This document shows positions 46,116-55,231 of a stretch of 64,000 nt of DNA, piece after piece (positions within the stretch are counted from its first letter, which is position 1; each line of letters starts with the position of its first letter). The translations under genes were made by a program, and so were the position numbers. The notes under the pieces were generated by a model, which ran no database searches, had not been told where the DNA came from, and saw only the letters and a list, made by a program, of their open reading frames with translations. The stretch comes from Chloroflexi bacterium 44-23 (GTDB lineage Bacteria; Chloroflexota; Anaerolineae; Anaerolineales; Anaerolineaceae), in the NCBI GenBank assembly GCA_001899005.1, contig MKUW01000026.1, positions 85,468-149,467 on the forward strand, read 5' to 3'.

Positions 46116-46781
46116 TTATTCTATTTCTGTTGGCATCGCGCTTGGATGGGTGCCTGTGGTGACATACTTTTCATCCGCCAGCATATACCGGGAAAATCTT
46201 CCGGCAAGTTGCGCAAAGTAATTGAAGATATGGACAATGCCGGGGATGATCATTACACCAACGATGGCTACACCTAAAGCTTCTGAAAGGTTATCGACTA
46301 CATAAGAACCAAGATTTACGGTTGCAAATGGGTAGATGAACGGGGTGAGTATGAAACCCAACCCCACAGCTAATCCGGTTGTTACCATCGTGAAAGCGAA
46401 GACACCGAAAGGAAATTTGATTAGTAAGAAAAGAATTCCTTTCCAGGTGACTGGATTTATGAGAAATGCTTTTATTCTGCTCCAAAGGCTGGCGTCTGGC
46501 TGAACAGGTGTAGACATGGGCGGAAGATCGAAGCCTAAGAGAAAGATTGTTTGTGCACGTTCAAATCGGATCAAAAGCCAGACCGCCGGAAAAATAAGAG
46601 CGAGAATTAAAAAGCCTACCCAAATGATTACTGTTGAAATACCGGCAGAAAATCCAACGACCAGGAAAATGAAATAAGCCAACCCAAGCGGGAAGGACAT
46701 AATGAGATAAAGGAAGTTTAGATAGGTGCGCGGTTCAGCAAAAACACCGAAATAAGTTTCCAGAAAATTTTTATTGTTCAT
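46116..46781 (-). CDS. membrane protein with putative sensor domain
   Basis: About 221 residues from the ATG at 46781; an open frame extends 31 codons further but looks non-coding. Two related four-helix-like halves are seen: RTYLNFLYLIMSFPLGLAYFIFLVVGFSAG and WKGILFLLIKFPFGVFAFTMVTTGLAVG. The repeated (F/Y)-L-x-x-x-F-P-x-G-x-x-x-F pattern matches the putative sensor domain seen at the N-terminus of some histidine kinases, here without any kinase. Its partner may be another protein; the NarL-type regulator in the window is 10 kb away. Confidence 0.65.
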   Translation of the reverse strand: MNNKNFLETYFGVFAEPRTYLNFLYLIMSFPLGLAYFIFLVVGFSAGISTVIIWVGFLILALIFPAVWLLIRFERAQTIFLLGFDLPPMSTPVQPDASLWSRIKAFLINPVTWKGILFLLIKFPFGVFAFTMVTTGLAVGLGFILTPFIYPFATVNLGSYVVDNLSEALGVAIVGVMIIPGIVHIFNYFAQLAGRFSRYMLADEKYVTTGTHPSAMPTEIE

Positions 46782-46892
46782 ATTCAAAAAGAGCCTTCCT
46801 TTGTATTTCTTACAAATAAATATACGATTAAGAAGTAAATAAGTTGCAGCCACAAAAAGAGAGCCTGGCATCAAATGACAGGATAAATGAAC

Positions 46893-47603
46893 CTACATTC
46901 TTTTTTGTGCGAAATACAAAATAAACAGACTTCCGCCAGCTAACATCAAAATTGCCGGTATCAGCGTTAATTGACGATTTAAAAGCGCCAATAAAGCAAG
47001 GAAGAAAAAAAGAAAGGAAGCTATTAAATTAGCAAAAAAGCCCAGGCGGGAGGGAAAATGGGCGCTTTTTTCCTTAAAAATTTGAAAGATGCCTCCGCCC
47101 GCAAGCACAAGCAGCGGTAATCCCAACCAGCGTGTGCTCTGGGCAGCTACTGGCACAACTTGAAAATCAAATTTAAATAAGAGCAGGCCTGTGATAATTA
47201 CCGCCAAACCGCTTGCAAAAAGCCAGCCTCTAAAGATCTTTGCAAAATTACCAAAGGTATCGTTGGATCGCACCAATCCGCTTTGAAAAACGATTACACC
47301 GGCAATGATGATGAACAAGGGTAAATTACGAACCCAGTCTACGTTTAGAAGTAGGATACCCGTTATTAATCCTATGAATAAAATACTTGACATTGAACTG
47401 ATGGTAGTAAAGGATACCGGCTTTTTCTGTAAAAATTCTTCCAACAGGCTGCCAAAAGAAGAGTAAATGGGGATCAACAAAAAAATAGCCCACCAATTTA
47501 CGGGATTAATCAGCCGAAATGTTTTCAATCCAAAGAAAACAAGTAGGGTAACCATAATCAGTGTACCTGTTACCAAATTGCCAATTGATTTGCGTTTTTC
47601 CAA
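46893..47603 (-). CDS. multi-spanning membrane protein, unknown function
   Basis: 236 residues starting at a TTG (47603), preceded by AGGG within the end of the M16 gene. Six to seven hydrophobic helices alternate with short loops (NPVNWWAIFLLIPIYSSFGSL, FPSRLGFFANLIASFLFFFLALLALL). The W-x-x-x-F-x-(L)-(I)-P pattern is common to LiaF/DUF5668-like proteins such as the 45547-46044 product. I do not recognise a specific family. Nine bases separate it from the protease stop. Confidence 0.6.
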   Translation of the reverse strand: MEKRKSIGNLVTGTLIMVTLLVFFGLKTFRLINPVNWWAIFLLIPIYSSFGSLLEEFLQKKPVSFTTISSMSSILFIGLITGILLLNVDWVRNLPLFIIIAGVIVFQSGLVRSNDTFGNFAKIFRGWLFASGLAVIITGLLLFKFDFQVVPVAAQSTRWLGLPLLVLAGGGIFQIFKEKSAHFPSRLGFFANLIASFLFFFLALLALLNRQLTLIPAILMLAGGSLFILYFAQKRM

Positions 47604-47612
47604 CTGCCAGCC

Positions 47613-50525
47613 CTACATAATTTTTTGAATGGTCATGAAGTCACCTGCGATAGTATTGGCAGTTTGAATTGCACTGCTGGCACCAAGGACCACCACCTGA
47701 CCATTATCTTTCACTTGATCCAAATAATCTGCCAGGGCATGAAAATTGGTCAAATCGGTGCTAAGAATTTCCTCACGAATTTGTTGTCGTTTCGAATCTG
47801 AGATGTTTAGCAAATAACGAATTAGCGCAGTGAAGCCTTTTGCATCCGGAAGCTGATAGGCATCGATTTCACCAATTGCACCGATAATTGATTTGGTCAG
47901 TTCCTTATTAGAGATGCTCAAATTACGTAGAAAGTTGGGCGTCTGGTCATAAACTTTTATTGTTTCCAGCAGATTTGGATCACGGTAAGAAAGATAGGTA
48001 AAAATACCTGAAAGGCGGTCGAATGAAACAAATCCGCCATAGGCACCGCCTTGCACGCGCACTTTATCCCATAACCAGGTGGTCTTTAATAGCGATGTAA
48101 TTACATTGATCGATCCGTGATAGTTGTACCCAGAAGAGTAAAGATTGGCACCTTTGCCCACATAATTAACCTGGCTTGGAATTGTCAGGCCCTCATTTAT
48201 TTTTGGAAAATTCTTACCCCAATCCTCGAAATTCGATTTCATGCTGGGGAAGAGATCAATAAAAGCCTTTAGCGCAGCATGCATTTCTGTCTGACGGGAA
48301 GAATCAATTGTAAAATTCACCACCATGTTGGTTTGATTGAAGATCTTTTGACGAATATCTGCCATAACTCCTTGGATCTTTTCCCATTCTTGATCGAGGT
48401 TGTCAGCTAATTTGCGAACGAAGAATAGGTAATCCAGGCCGCTCATTTGTTCTGTAGCCCAGGATGACTGACTAAAGTGCGATTTCAAACGATTATTGAC
48501 CACTCTGTGGCCTGATGGAATCAGGCCGGATTCCATGCCTGACTTTTCTTCCAAGACAATTTGGCGAAACCGTTCTTTATCTTCAAAGAGGGGCTGCAAA
48601 AGAATATCTTCTAACAGTAAAAGTAATTCTTTGCTCTGACTGGCGATTGCCTTGCTGCGCAGAAATAAGAAAGCCAAAGCCTGATCATTGTTTTCCTGGT
48701 CTGACGTATAAAGTGTGTGGGAAATCCCTCCGCTTTCGCGTCCAATGCGTTGCGAGAGAGAGACGAAATCTTCTTTACTGGTCCCCATTTCCAACAACGA
48801 GCGTGAAAAAAGGCGCATGTAAGGAAGTTGATCCGGTTGAAGGACTTTTAGATTAAAACCGAGGTCTAGATAAAGGATATCGCTGGTGAAAAGATCATGA
48901 AAAAGTAAAGTGCTGGCTGCTTTGAGGATTTGATTGGGGATGGTTTTAACTTCCCGATCAATATCCATAAGATTAAGTTGGGGAATGGTTGCCAGAGCTT
49001 CAGGAGAATCACTCGCTTCCTGTCTGCGTTTTAACTCCAGCGAATTTACCACGATTTCGTTAATTTCAGCAGCGCTCATCTGCTCACGAGCAGTTTCGAT
49101 GCGCATTCTTTCGTTTTGTTCACGCTGTTTCCCCAGATCATTATCCGGAACCAGAACGACGGTTACTCGATGACTGTTTTCCAGCAAGTGTTCTTTAATG
49201 AGATCTTCTAAATAATGGGAATTATTTTGAAGCTTCTTTTTGATAGACTGAAGAGGTGCTTCATATTCAAGTGGTGAGATCGGGTCAAGATCATATAGCC
49301 AAGTGGATAGGGTTTGCAGCATCACTGCCAATCCGCGTGGGAAAGAGCCGGTATTATTTTCACGTAACCTGAATTCAATTGTGTTTAAGGCTGCTTCGAT
49401 AGTCTTCGGGTCAATGCCTTCTCTGACAATTTTGGTGAGCTCATTGAGAATGAACTTTTCAACTTCATCTGTATTCTCGACTTCCACTCCACGCAAACCG
49501 GTTGAAAATGTGAGCTGGCGCAGGTCGCTCCCCAGCCCCTGGCCAATAATATCTTCACCAAGGCCTGATTCGCTTAAGGCTTTCTTTAAGGGAGAGGCGG
49601 GAGTAGCCAACAAAACATATCCAAGCACAAAGAGTGCGATGTTACGTTCCACATCATTCCCCTCCGGCAAAAGCCAGTTGAGCAAGATATAAGATTTTGC
49701 AGCCTCGCCCGATTCGCCACTATCATAGGGAATGATTTTTTTTGTTGGCTGTGAAAACTTCGATTGCAATGGCAGCGCTGATGCAACAGATTTCATCTCA
49801 AAATCATTTAAATATTCATCCAGAATCCTGAATCTTTGGGCGGGGTCATCGTCACCGTAGAAAAATATCCTGGCATTCGAGGGATGATAAAAGGTTTCAT
49901 GGTAATTCTTAAATTGATCGTAGGTCAGGTCAGTGATTGCTTCAGGATCTCCGCCGGAGTGCAAGCCATATGGCGTATCAGGCAGCAAAGCCATTTGACT
50001 TTCATCGCCCAAAATATCATCCGGAGACGAAAAGGCACCTTTCATCTCATTGAAAACCACTCCTTTGTAGATCATTTCTTGGGATGGATCAGTTAATTCG
50101 TAATGCCAACCTTCCTGCATCAAAGTATATGGTGAAAGAATCGGATAAAAGACTGCATCCAAATAGACATCCACCAGATTGTAAAAATCCTTAAGGTTGG
50201 TACTGGCAACCGGATAGCAGGTTTTATCCGGATACGTGAAAGCATTTAGAAATGTATTGAGCGAGCCTTTCATGAGCTCGACAAAGGGTTCTTTAACCGG
50301 GTATTTACGGGAACCACAAAGTACGGAGTGTTCCATGATATGCGGCAGCCCACTGGAATCCGGTGGAGGAGTACGAAAAGTGACTCCAAATACCTTATTT
50401 TCATCATCATTTTCGATCGATAGAATCTCTGCATTGGTTTTAATGTGCTGATAAAAAGAGACTTTGCCGTTGATCTCGCTGATAAATTTTTCCTGTAATA
50501 ATTTGTAGCCCTTGTACTCTGACAT
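47613..50525 (-). CDS. M16C metalloprotease (presequence protease/PreP-like)
   Basis: 970 residues, the size of PreP-type pitrilysin-fold proteases. The inverted zinc motif HIMEH is at 62-66 with GSRKYPVKEPFVELMKGSLNTFLNAFTYPDKTCYPVAS downstream, characteristic of PreP/CYM1. The distal Glu is expected in the ...YKGVVFNEMKGAFSSP stretch. Two M16 halves are joined by a helical hinge. It degrades unfolded peptides in the cytoplasm. A ribosome site AAAGGA precedes the ATG; a TATAAA 45 bases upstream could be a -10 element, without a clear -35. Confidence 0.93.
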   Translation of the reverse strand: MSEYKGYKLLQEKFISEINGKVSFYQHIKTNAEILSIENDDENKVFGVTFRTPPPDSSGLPHIMEHSVLCGSRKYPVKEPFVELMKGSLNTFLNAFTYPDKTCYPVASTNLKDFYNLVDVYLDAVFYPILSPYTLMQEGWHYELTDPSQEMIYKGVVFNEMKGAFSSPDDILGDESQMALLPDTPYGLHSGGDPEAITDLTYDQFKNYHETFYHPSNARIFFYGDDDPAQRFRILDEYLNDFEMKSVASALPLQSKFSQPTKKIIPYDSGESGEAAKSYILLNWLLPEGNDVERNIALFVLGYVLLATPASPLKKALSESGLGEDIIGQGLGSDLRQLTFSTGLRGVEVENTDEVEKFILNELTKIVREGIDPKTIEAALNTIEFRLRENNTGSFPRGLAVMLQTLSTWLYDLDPISPLEYEAPLQSIKKKLQNNSHYLEDLIKEHLLENSHRVTVVLVPDNDLGKQREQNERMRIETAREQMSAAEINEIVVNSLELKRRQEASDSPEALATIPQLNLMDIDREVKTIPNQILKAASTLLFHDLFTSDILYLDLGFNLKVLQPDQLPYMRLFSRSLLEMGTSKEDFVSLSQRIGRESGGISHTLYTSDQENNDQALAFLFLRSKAIASQSKELLLLLEDILLQPLFEDKERFRQIVLEEKSGMESGLIPSGHRVVNNRLKSHFSQSSWATEQMSGLDYLFFVRKLADNLDQEWEKIQGVMADIRQKIFNQTNMVVNFTIDSSRQTEMHAALKAFIDLFPSMKSNFEDWGKNFPKINEGLTIPSQVNYVGKGANLYSSGYNYHGSINVITSLLKTTWLWDKVRVQGGAYGGFVSFDRLSGIFTYLSYRDPNLLETIKVYDQTPNFLRNLSISNKELTKSIIGAIGEIDAYQLPDAKGFTALIRYLLNISDSKRQQIREEILSTDLTNFHALADYLDQVKDNGQVVVLGASSAIQTANTIAGDFMTIQKIM

Positions 50526-50947
50526 AATACATCCTTTAATTCAAGATAATTCATTTATATCACAGCCAGCGGAGGCGGGATACTCCACAAGTAAATAGTT
50601 CTCAAGCACAAAATTAATTTATGCTGGTTATTTCCGGATCGAGCTTTCACCAGGAAACAATACGACAACAATCTACCAAGTCACGAGATTTGTTAAAGAC
50701 AACAAATCACGAGTGGCGAATAAAGAAAGAAGGACGAATTGTCCTGATCATAATCGATTTGGATTGTTTCTTTCTTCCTGAACAAAAGGAAATTCCGTAA
50801 TAAATAATCTCTTTTCGGAATAGATTAAGAAATCAACTGTAAAGACCTCAAATATCTTGCTGGCATGTATCTACGCTGTAAGTGTTTTCGACTTATGATA
50901 AAGCTAAAAATAGCTACTACTACCCATAACATTTACTCGTGGCTGTC

Positions 50948-50968
50948 TGGTGTGTTCGAAACGCACCA
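50948..50968. repeat. short palindrome, repeat element type B
   Basis: TGGTGTGTT-CGA-AACGCACCA has 9-base arms with one G-T pair. The GGTGCGT/ACGCACC core is shared with the elements at 51257-51283 and 58979-59012. Confidence 0.5.
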
Positions 50969-51030
50969 ATGGTTTGGTACGTTACGAATAATCTTAAGAA
51001 ATAAAATTTCATAAGGCTTTCCTTCCTAGA

Positions 51031-51128
51031 GGCATAATATCCCTTTCGGATGGGATCTCTCGTAAGGGCGAAGCATCCGGAAAATCATTCCATCTAGAAA
51101 AAGCATACCCATCGCGGATGCTTCGCCC
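51031..51128 (-). repeat. MITE-like palindromic repeat, copy 1
   Basis: The element contains perfect 14-base arms GGGCGAAGCATCCG (51066-51079) and CGGATGCTTCGCCC (51115-51128). Its reverse complement aligns over its whole length of about 98 bases with the element at 59049-59143. It encodes nothing and has no transposase nearby. Confidence 0.8.
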
Positions 51129-51256
51129 ATCTGTTAGCTCAGGCTGGCAGAACCCACCCTTTTTTATGTCACGTTGTTTCATCAAGATATGAATACTTAA
51201 GAAAATTGATGGGCAAATTATCTATTTTAGATCCAAGATAATCTTTCTAGCCTGCA

Positions 51257-51283
51257 ATTTGGTGCGTCGTTGACCCACCCTAC
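51257..51283 (-). repeat. repeat element type B, copy
   Basis: Read on the minus strand it is GTAGGGTGGGTCAACGACGC followed by ACCAAA, similar to 58979-59012 on the plus strand. It immediately abuts the type C element. Confidence 0.55.
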
Positions 51284-51285
51284 TC

Positions 51286-51375
51286 ACTGTCATTGCGAAG
51301 AGGACGTGTAATGCCCGACGAAGCAATCCTTTCTATTGAGAGAAAGATTGCTTAGCTGCCCTACTCATAGCAAAA
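51286..51375 (-). repeat. repeat element type C, copy 1 (cattgcgag type)
   Basis: Includes GTCATTGCGA and the inverted pair GAAGCAATCCTTTCT/AGAAAGATTGCTT. Its reverse complement matches 59213-59300 with scattered differences, sharing TTGCTTCGTCGGGC. GTCATTGCGAG-type elements are scattered in many bacterial genomes. Confidence 0.65.
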
Positions 51376-51490
51376 CTCAAACGTCCCAACTTAACCATTC
51401 TCGCAAATGGGCTTTCTCGCTCCAATTTACTCCGTTCTTTTCGCCTTAGTGTAACCTGCCCAATTTACCAGTTTGTTATTTCTGCTTTTG

Positions 51491-51507
51491 ATGACGCTCT
51501 GCGTCAT
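51491..51507. repeat. small perfect hairpin ATGACGC/GCGTCAT
   Basis: ATGACGC-TCT-GCGTCAT, arms of seven bases with a three-base loop, immediately before the shared segment at 51515-51572. No T-run follows. Confidence 0.45.
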
Positions 51508-51514
51508 TGGATGG

Positions 51515-51572
51515 TCTCGCAATGACAGTTATCCATCAGTTGTCTGTGGTTTCAATTAAAGTATCAATATAG
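51515..51572 (+). repeat. shared segment type D, copy 1
   Basis: TCTCGCAATGACAGTTATCC and the following bases through GGTTTCAATTAAAG match 59287-59344 in the same orientation, whereas the neighbouring elements are inverted between the two islands. Confidence 0.6.
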
Positions 51573-51862
51573 AAAAACTCAAAAGTTCGATTTATGAATG
51601 AAAAGTTCTAATTATTATCAAATCAGTTCTGTTAACTTTGTTCTGAGGTGTTGATCAAAATGGAAGTAGAGGTTGTTCATCGAAAAGAGAGCTTCATTCG
51701 CATCTTCTTAGAAAGTATAAGAATATGGAAAGTACAAGCGGTTAACAATTGAATACTGAAAAATCAACCAGGAGAAATCTCTGGATTTTAAGCGTTCGGC
51801 TGTTCATTTCCGGATGCGTTGTTGACAAAATATGCAAGCTTTTTGGACAACATCTATTAAAT

Positions 51863-52165
51863 TTATAATCTGTTCTCGAAAGTCTTCCATTTGCGACAAT
51901 GTTTAATTATCATAATCTTACCTACTAACCAGACAAACATGGAGATGGAAAACATTATAATTCCGTCAGTAATGAGGCTTAACGGGCGATGGTGAGACAT
52001 GCTTTTAATTTCACCCAAGTGGTACTTTGCAAAGGTCAGAACCTTTATCCAGATTTCTTAATGAAGCAAATCATGAATATGAATTTCTTTAGCTGTCATA
52101 AACCAGTGTTTAATAAGATTGTCATTTAAATTTTGCTCGATTTCCCGTAAAAATGATGTTTCAAA
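51863..52165 (-). pseudogene. decayed reading frame with one in-frame stop
   Basis: A minus-strand frame of 101 codons is interrupted only by a TAA at 52058-52060. The part before it reads FETSFLREIEQNLNDNLIKH and ends IHIHDLLH; the part after it contains a 46-codon frame from ATG 52000 (MSHHRPLSLITDGIIMFSIS...) with one membrane helix. The composition is protein-like, but I do not recognise a family. It lies just downstream of the C45 hydrolase gene on the same strand. Confidence 0.3.
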
Positions 52166-52217
52166 TCAGGAAGTTGCCACCGAAAATAACATTGAGCAAT
52201 CGGAGTAAAAAGTAACC

Positions 52218-53303
52218 TTACCCATCCAGTTGATAGGTATGGTAAGTGCCTTTACAAGGCGAACCCCAGGCGGCATGCATCCGACGGTTGCTTAAATCAA
52301 TAACCATGGCCATGATCGTTTTTTCACTGTTGAGTACATTTTTATCAATCCCATGGTTGCAAATCGAATCAGGGTAGTTGACATGGTCTCTTTGAATTTC
52401 TTGCAGAGATTCCACAGAATGCTGATGGGAAGCATGCAACAAACGCCAGGCACGATGATATCGAACGCGTGCGCTTATCAGTTCTTCCGGTTCATCTTCA
52501 ACCCGTTTCATTTCTGCGTCGAGATAGAAGTTCGTGTGCACCAGACAGCCTTCTTCCCCATAAATTAAAGCAAACTGGCGAGCGGAAGTTTCGACGTTAT
52601 ACATTTCACCGCTATCGTGCACGATCAAGTGGTTGTAACCGGCCGCTCTTTGCGGAACCAAAATACTACGGATCGCATCGGCCGGAGATTTGGCTGCCAG
52701 CACTGCACGCGAATAGACGATACGGGGAATTCCGATGCGACTATCATCGGGGTAAACAGAATCGCAGCATTGTGCTATTCCAAAAGAGTTAAATCCGACA
52801 TTGGGCAGCAAACCGCCATAGCTCATTGCCAGGAAGGATGGTTCATTATCCGGGTTGGCGTGCACGAGGTAAACAAAATGTTCATCTTCAGGCGTCCAAT
52901 CTTCGTTATGACTCACCAGCACGCTACCATCACGGGTGCATTGTTGGTTGACAGCCATGCTGGTGCATTTGGTCAGGTGGAGCGCATCGCTGGTAACCGC
53001 CTCCATCGCATTAACAACACAGATGTCATCGTACTCAACATTTGCCCCTTGAGCGATTCCTTGCATCTCGTCGACATATTGAGGGTAATGCTCTTCGACA
53101 AAGGGGATGTATTTGCGGGATTGGATGACAGCCCCTTCCCAGTTGAGCTGCAGCTGGTCATATGCCTTATCGATCAGGATGCGAGCATTATCGATACTTG
53201 CGGATATGTTTTGGCGAAATGCCTCGCCGATTTGGTGTCCGATTTGTAAATGCGACCCCTTAACATGGATCAAGGGGATTTTATTGGCATCCTCCATCAT
53301 CAT
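52218..53303 (-). CDS. C45-family Ntn hydrolase (acyltransferase/amidase-like)
   Basis: About 361 residues. Three tandem ATG codons (53303, 53300, 53297) follow AAGGAGAA; the first overlaps the stop of the upstream gene as ATGA. The family is that of acyl-CoA:6-aminopenicillanate acyltransferase: the pattern HVKGSHLQIGHQIGEAF at the start, the nucleophile Cys113 in TKCTSMAV, then SHNEDWTP and GYNHLIVHDSGEMYNVETS. Family members self-cleave before the cysteine and hydrolyse or form amide bonds of N-acyl substrates. No signal peptide is evident, so it should be cytoplasmic. Coupled to the hydroxylase gene upstream. Confidence 0.85.
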   Translation of the reverse strand: MMMEDANKIPLIHVKGSHLQIGHQIGEAFRQNISASIDNARILIDKAYDQLQLNWEGAVIQSRKYIPFVEEHYPQYVDEMQGIAQGANVEYDDICVVNAMEAVTSDALHLTKCTSMAVNQQCTRDGSVLVSHNEDWTPEDEHFVYLVHANPDNEPSFLAMSYGGLLPNVGFNSFGIAQCCDSVYPDDSRIGIPRIVYSRAVLAAKSPADAIRSILVPQRAAGYNHLIVHDSGEMYNVETSARQFALIYGEEGCLVHTNFYLDAEMKRVEDEPEELISARVRYHRAWRLLHASHQHSVESLQEIQRDHVNYPDSICNHGIDKNVLNSEKTIMAMVIDLSNRRMHAAWGSPCKGTYHTYQLDG

Positions 53304-53932
53304 TTCTCCTTGGGCATCGTGGCAAAAACATAATCCCATAATGGAGAGCTGACCCCAAATTGCAAGTTGGGATCTTTATAATGATGCTGCATGTGATGCC
53401 GTTTTAGCCATTTCCAGATTCCGTTGTGCATGGCAAAATGATGCGTAGCATAATGCATCATATCGTAAATGACATAGCCGGCTATGAAACCTGAGAATGT
53501 AGCTCCTACCCAGGCATTCATTGGCAGGATTACGGAAAAAACCAGGTAAAAAAGACCTAAAAAAAGTGAAGCCATCGGGATGCTCAGAACAGGCGGCATA
53601 ACCAGACGTGTTTTAATTTTTGGCTGAGCATGATGGACACCATGAAAGAGAAAGAAAATACGCTCCTGGCGAGGTGTACGTGGGCGATAATGAAACAAAA
53701 AACGATGAAGGACGTATTCAGCCAGCGTCCACAGGAAAAGTCCGCTAATAAATGCCAAAGGAGTGATTAACCAGTGCTGTGCCTGGGTGATTGTTCGATA
53801 AAGGAAAAATATTACAATGGGAATCCAGATTACAAGGACAGTAATTGGGCTAATGTGAGTAAAAAACTCCAAAAAGCTGCTCTTAAATAATCGAATAGGC
53901 TCCGGGTCATGGTTTATGGTTACATGAGACAT
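53300..53932 (-). CDS. membrane di-iron fatty acid hydroxylase/sterol desaturase family
   Basis: 210 residues from the ATG at 53932 with GAGGAA five bases upstream; a longer frame exists but its N-terminal part overlaps tatC out of frame. Four membrane segments and the full set of histidine clusters: HRFLFH (76-81), HGVHH (97-101), HYATHH (160-165) and HHMQHH (179-184), which bind two irons. The family hydroxylates or desaturates lipids in the membrane. Short length and these motifs resemble fatty acid 2-hydroxylase and beta-carotene hydroxylase-type enzymes. The adjacent C45 amidase suggests the substrate may be an N-acyl lipid, which is inference. Confidence 0.88.
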   Translation of the reverse strand: MSHVTINHDPEPIRLFKSSFLEFFTHISPITVLVIWIPIVIFFLYRTITQAQHWLITPLAFISGLFLWTLAEYVLHRFLFHYRPRTPRQERIFFLFHGVHHAQPKIKTRLVMPPVLSIPMASLFLGLFYLVFSVILPMNAWVGATFSGFIAGYVIYDMMHYATHHFAMHNGIWKWLKRHHMQHHYKDPNLQFGVSSPLWDYVFATMPKEK

Positions 53933-53961
53933 AGATTCCTCGCAGTTATGGTTGTCGTTAA

Positions 53962-54663
53962 TCAGGCAAAAAATGCAAATAAAACGCTTAATAGGTATAA
54001 CACAAAAAGGGGCACCATCAAAATCGCCATATTGACCGGGTCGACGGTAGGTGTAATCGCTGCTGCCAAAACTGCAATAATAACAATGGCAATTCGCCAT
54101 TGTTTTAATAGCATTTTGGGCGTAACAATTTTGAACTTGGCAAGCGCAAAAACGACAATTGGCAATTCAAACCCAATCCCAAGCCAAAATATCAAACTGG
54201 TAGTGAATTTTGTGTAGCTTAATAAACGCGGGGTAGTGGGCACACCCAAAAAATTTATTAAATAAGGCACAGCAACCGGCAACATGACAAAATAAGCAAA
54301 TGCCACCCCGGAAAGAAACAAAATTGTAGCAATCGGAATAGTGATAAAAATCCAGCGTTTTTCTCGTTGGTTGAGTCCTGGAGCAACAAAAGCCAGCAGT
54401 TCACCAAGGATAATCGGGAAAGCAAAGATAAAACCGGAAAGCATCGAAAGACGCATAAAAACGCCGATATTTTCTGTCATTTCAATCGACTGCAGGTTTT
54501 GCAATCCACCAACCGGTTTGGTGATGATGTTTAACAAAAAGGGAACGAGTGCAAAGCTGATTATGGTGGTTATTGCCAGTGCACCAACTGCGATAAACAA
54601 GCGTTTGCGCAGCTCGTTGATGTGGCCCCAAATGGACATTGATTCAAGTTTACTTGTGCTCAT
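53962..54663 (-). CDS. tatC: Tat protein translocase subunit TatC
   Basis: 233 residues, six membrane helices. The N-terminal signature is SIWGHINELRKRLFIA, and the conserved glutamate-containing loop FGIGFELPIV is present as WLGIGFELPIV. It recognises twin-arginine signal peptides. The gene follows tatB by 19 bases, and the hydroxylase gene follows by 29 bases. Confidence 0.95.
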   Translation of the reverse strand: MSTSKLESMSIWGHINELRKRLFIAVGALAITTIISFALVPFLLNIITKPVGGLQNLQSIEMTENIGVFMRLSMLSGFIFAFPIILGELLAFVAPGLNQREKRWIFITIPIATILFLSGVAFAYFVMLPVAVPYLINFLGVPTTPRLLSYTKFTTSLIFWLGIGFELPIVVFALAKFKIVTPKMLLKQWRIAIVIIAVLAAAITPTVDPVNMAILMVPLFVLYLLSVLFAFFA

Positions 54664-54682
54664 GAATATTTATAGTCGGTGA

Positions 54683-55186
54683 TTATTCTTCAGAATCCGG
54701 ATTTTTGAGTTCATTATTTTTAAACGCGGTGTTTTCATCAGCAGACGTGATTCTTAATTGATCTGATTGTTTATTAGCTTCGTCTGTTTCCAAATGAGAA
54801 TTTTGTGGTAATTGTGATTCACTTTTATTTTCATCCGATGAATCAGGAAGAGGGTTTGTGGGTTTGATTGGCGTAGATTTTTGATTGGATATTGATAATG
54901 GATCGATTGAAATAGATATATTCTTAATATCATTGACAGATTGGGTTGATGACCTTATTTCTTTGAGGTCTTCTTCCAAACCAGCTTCCCGAACCAGGCG
55001 GGTCGGAATGTCCCGAATTTCCCTGGAAGTATCCATAATGGTTCCCCACAAGGGAGATTTAATCACTTTACGCATAAATGCCCCTGCTTTTCGGGCTGTA
55101 GTGACCATTTGTTGTGGTCCAAGAACCAATATCATGATGATGATGATGAATACGAGTTCTAACGGACCGATTCCGAGAATATTCAT
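54683..55186 (-). CDS. tatB: Tat translocase subunit TatB-like
   Basis: 167 residues. One N-terminal membrane helix beginning MNILGIGPLELVFIIIIMIL followed by VLGPQQMVTTARKAGAFMRK, the TatB form with a Gly-Pro and an amphipathic helix, and a long charged, Ser/Gln/Asn-rich tail. It pairs with TatC as receptor for folded substrates. It lies between tatA and tatC. Confidence 0.88.
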   Translation of the reverse strand: MNILGIGPLELVFIIIIMILVLGPQQMVTTARKAGAFMRKVIKSPLWGTIMDTSREIRDIPTRLVREAGLEEDLKEIRSSTQSVNDIKNISISIDPLSISNQKSTPIKPTNPLPDSSDENKSESQLPQNSHLETDEANKQSDQLRITSADENTAFKNNELKNPDSEE

Positions 55187-55231
55187 ATTCTTATCGTTTT
55201 CCAGGTGAAAAATAGCTGAAAATTGAAGGGA

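Larger units (their letters stand above)
50526..52217. other. 1.7-kb non-coding island with interspersed repeats
   Basis: No intact gene. The left part (50900-51575) is built of short palindromic elements, listed one by one, which recur at 58900-59345. The right part (51600-52217) has a broken reading frame on the minus strand and otherwise nothing I can identify. The stretch 50526-50900 holds only the M16 promoter region. Confidence 0.7.

Noticed and set aside
51661..51755. 30-codon plus-strand frame MEVEVVHRKESF... in the repeat island
   Set aside because: No ribosome site, no similarity recognised, and short enough to occur by chance.
50526..52217. Possible CRISPR array or integron
   Set aside because: The repeats are few, of several types, irregularly spaced and mixed in orientation; no cas or integrase gene is present.
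53930..54100. N-terminal extension of the hydroxylase frame
   Set aside because: The extra 56 codons overlap tatC in another frame and have a composition unlike the family; the ATG at 53932 has a good ribosome site.
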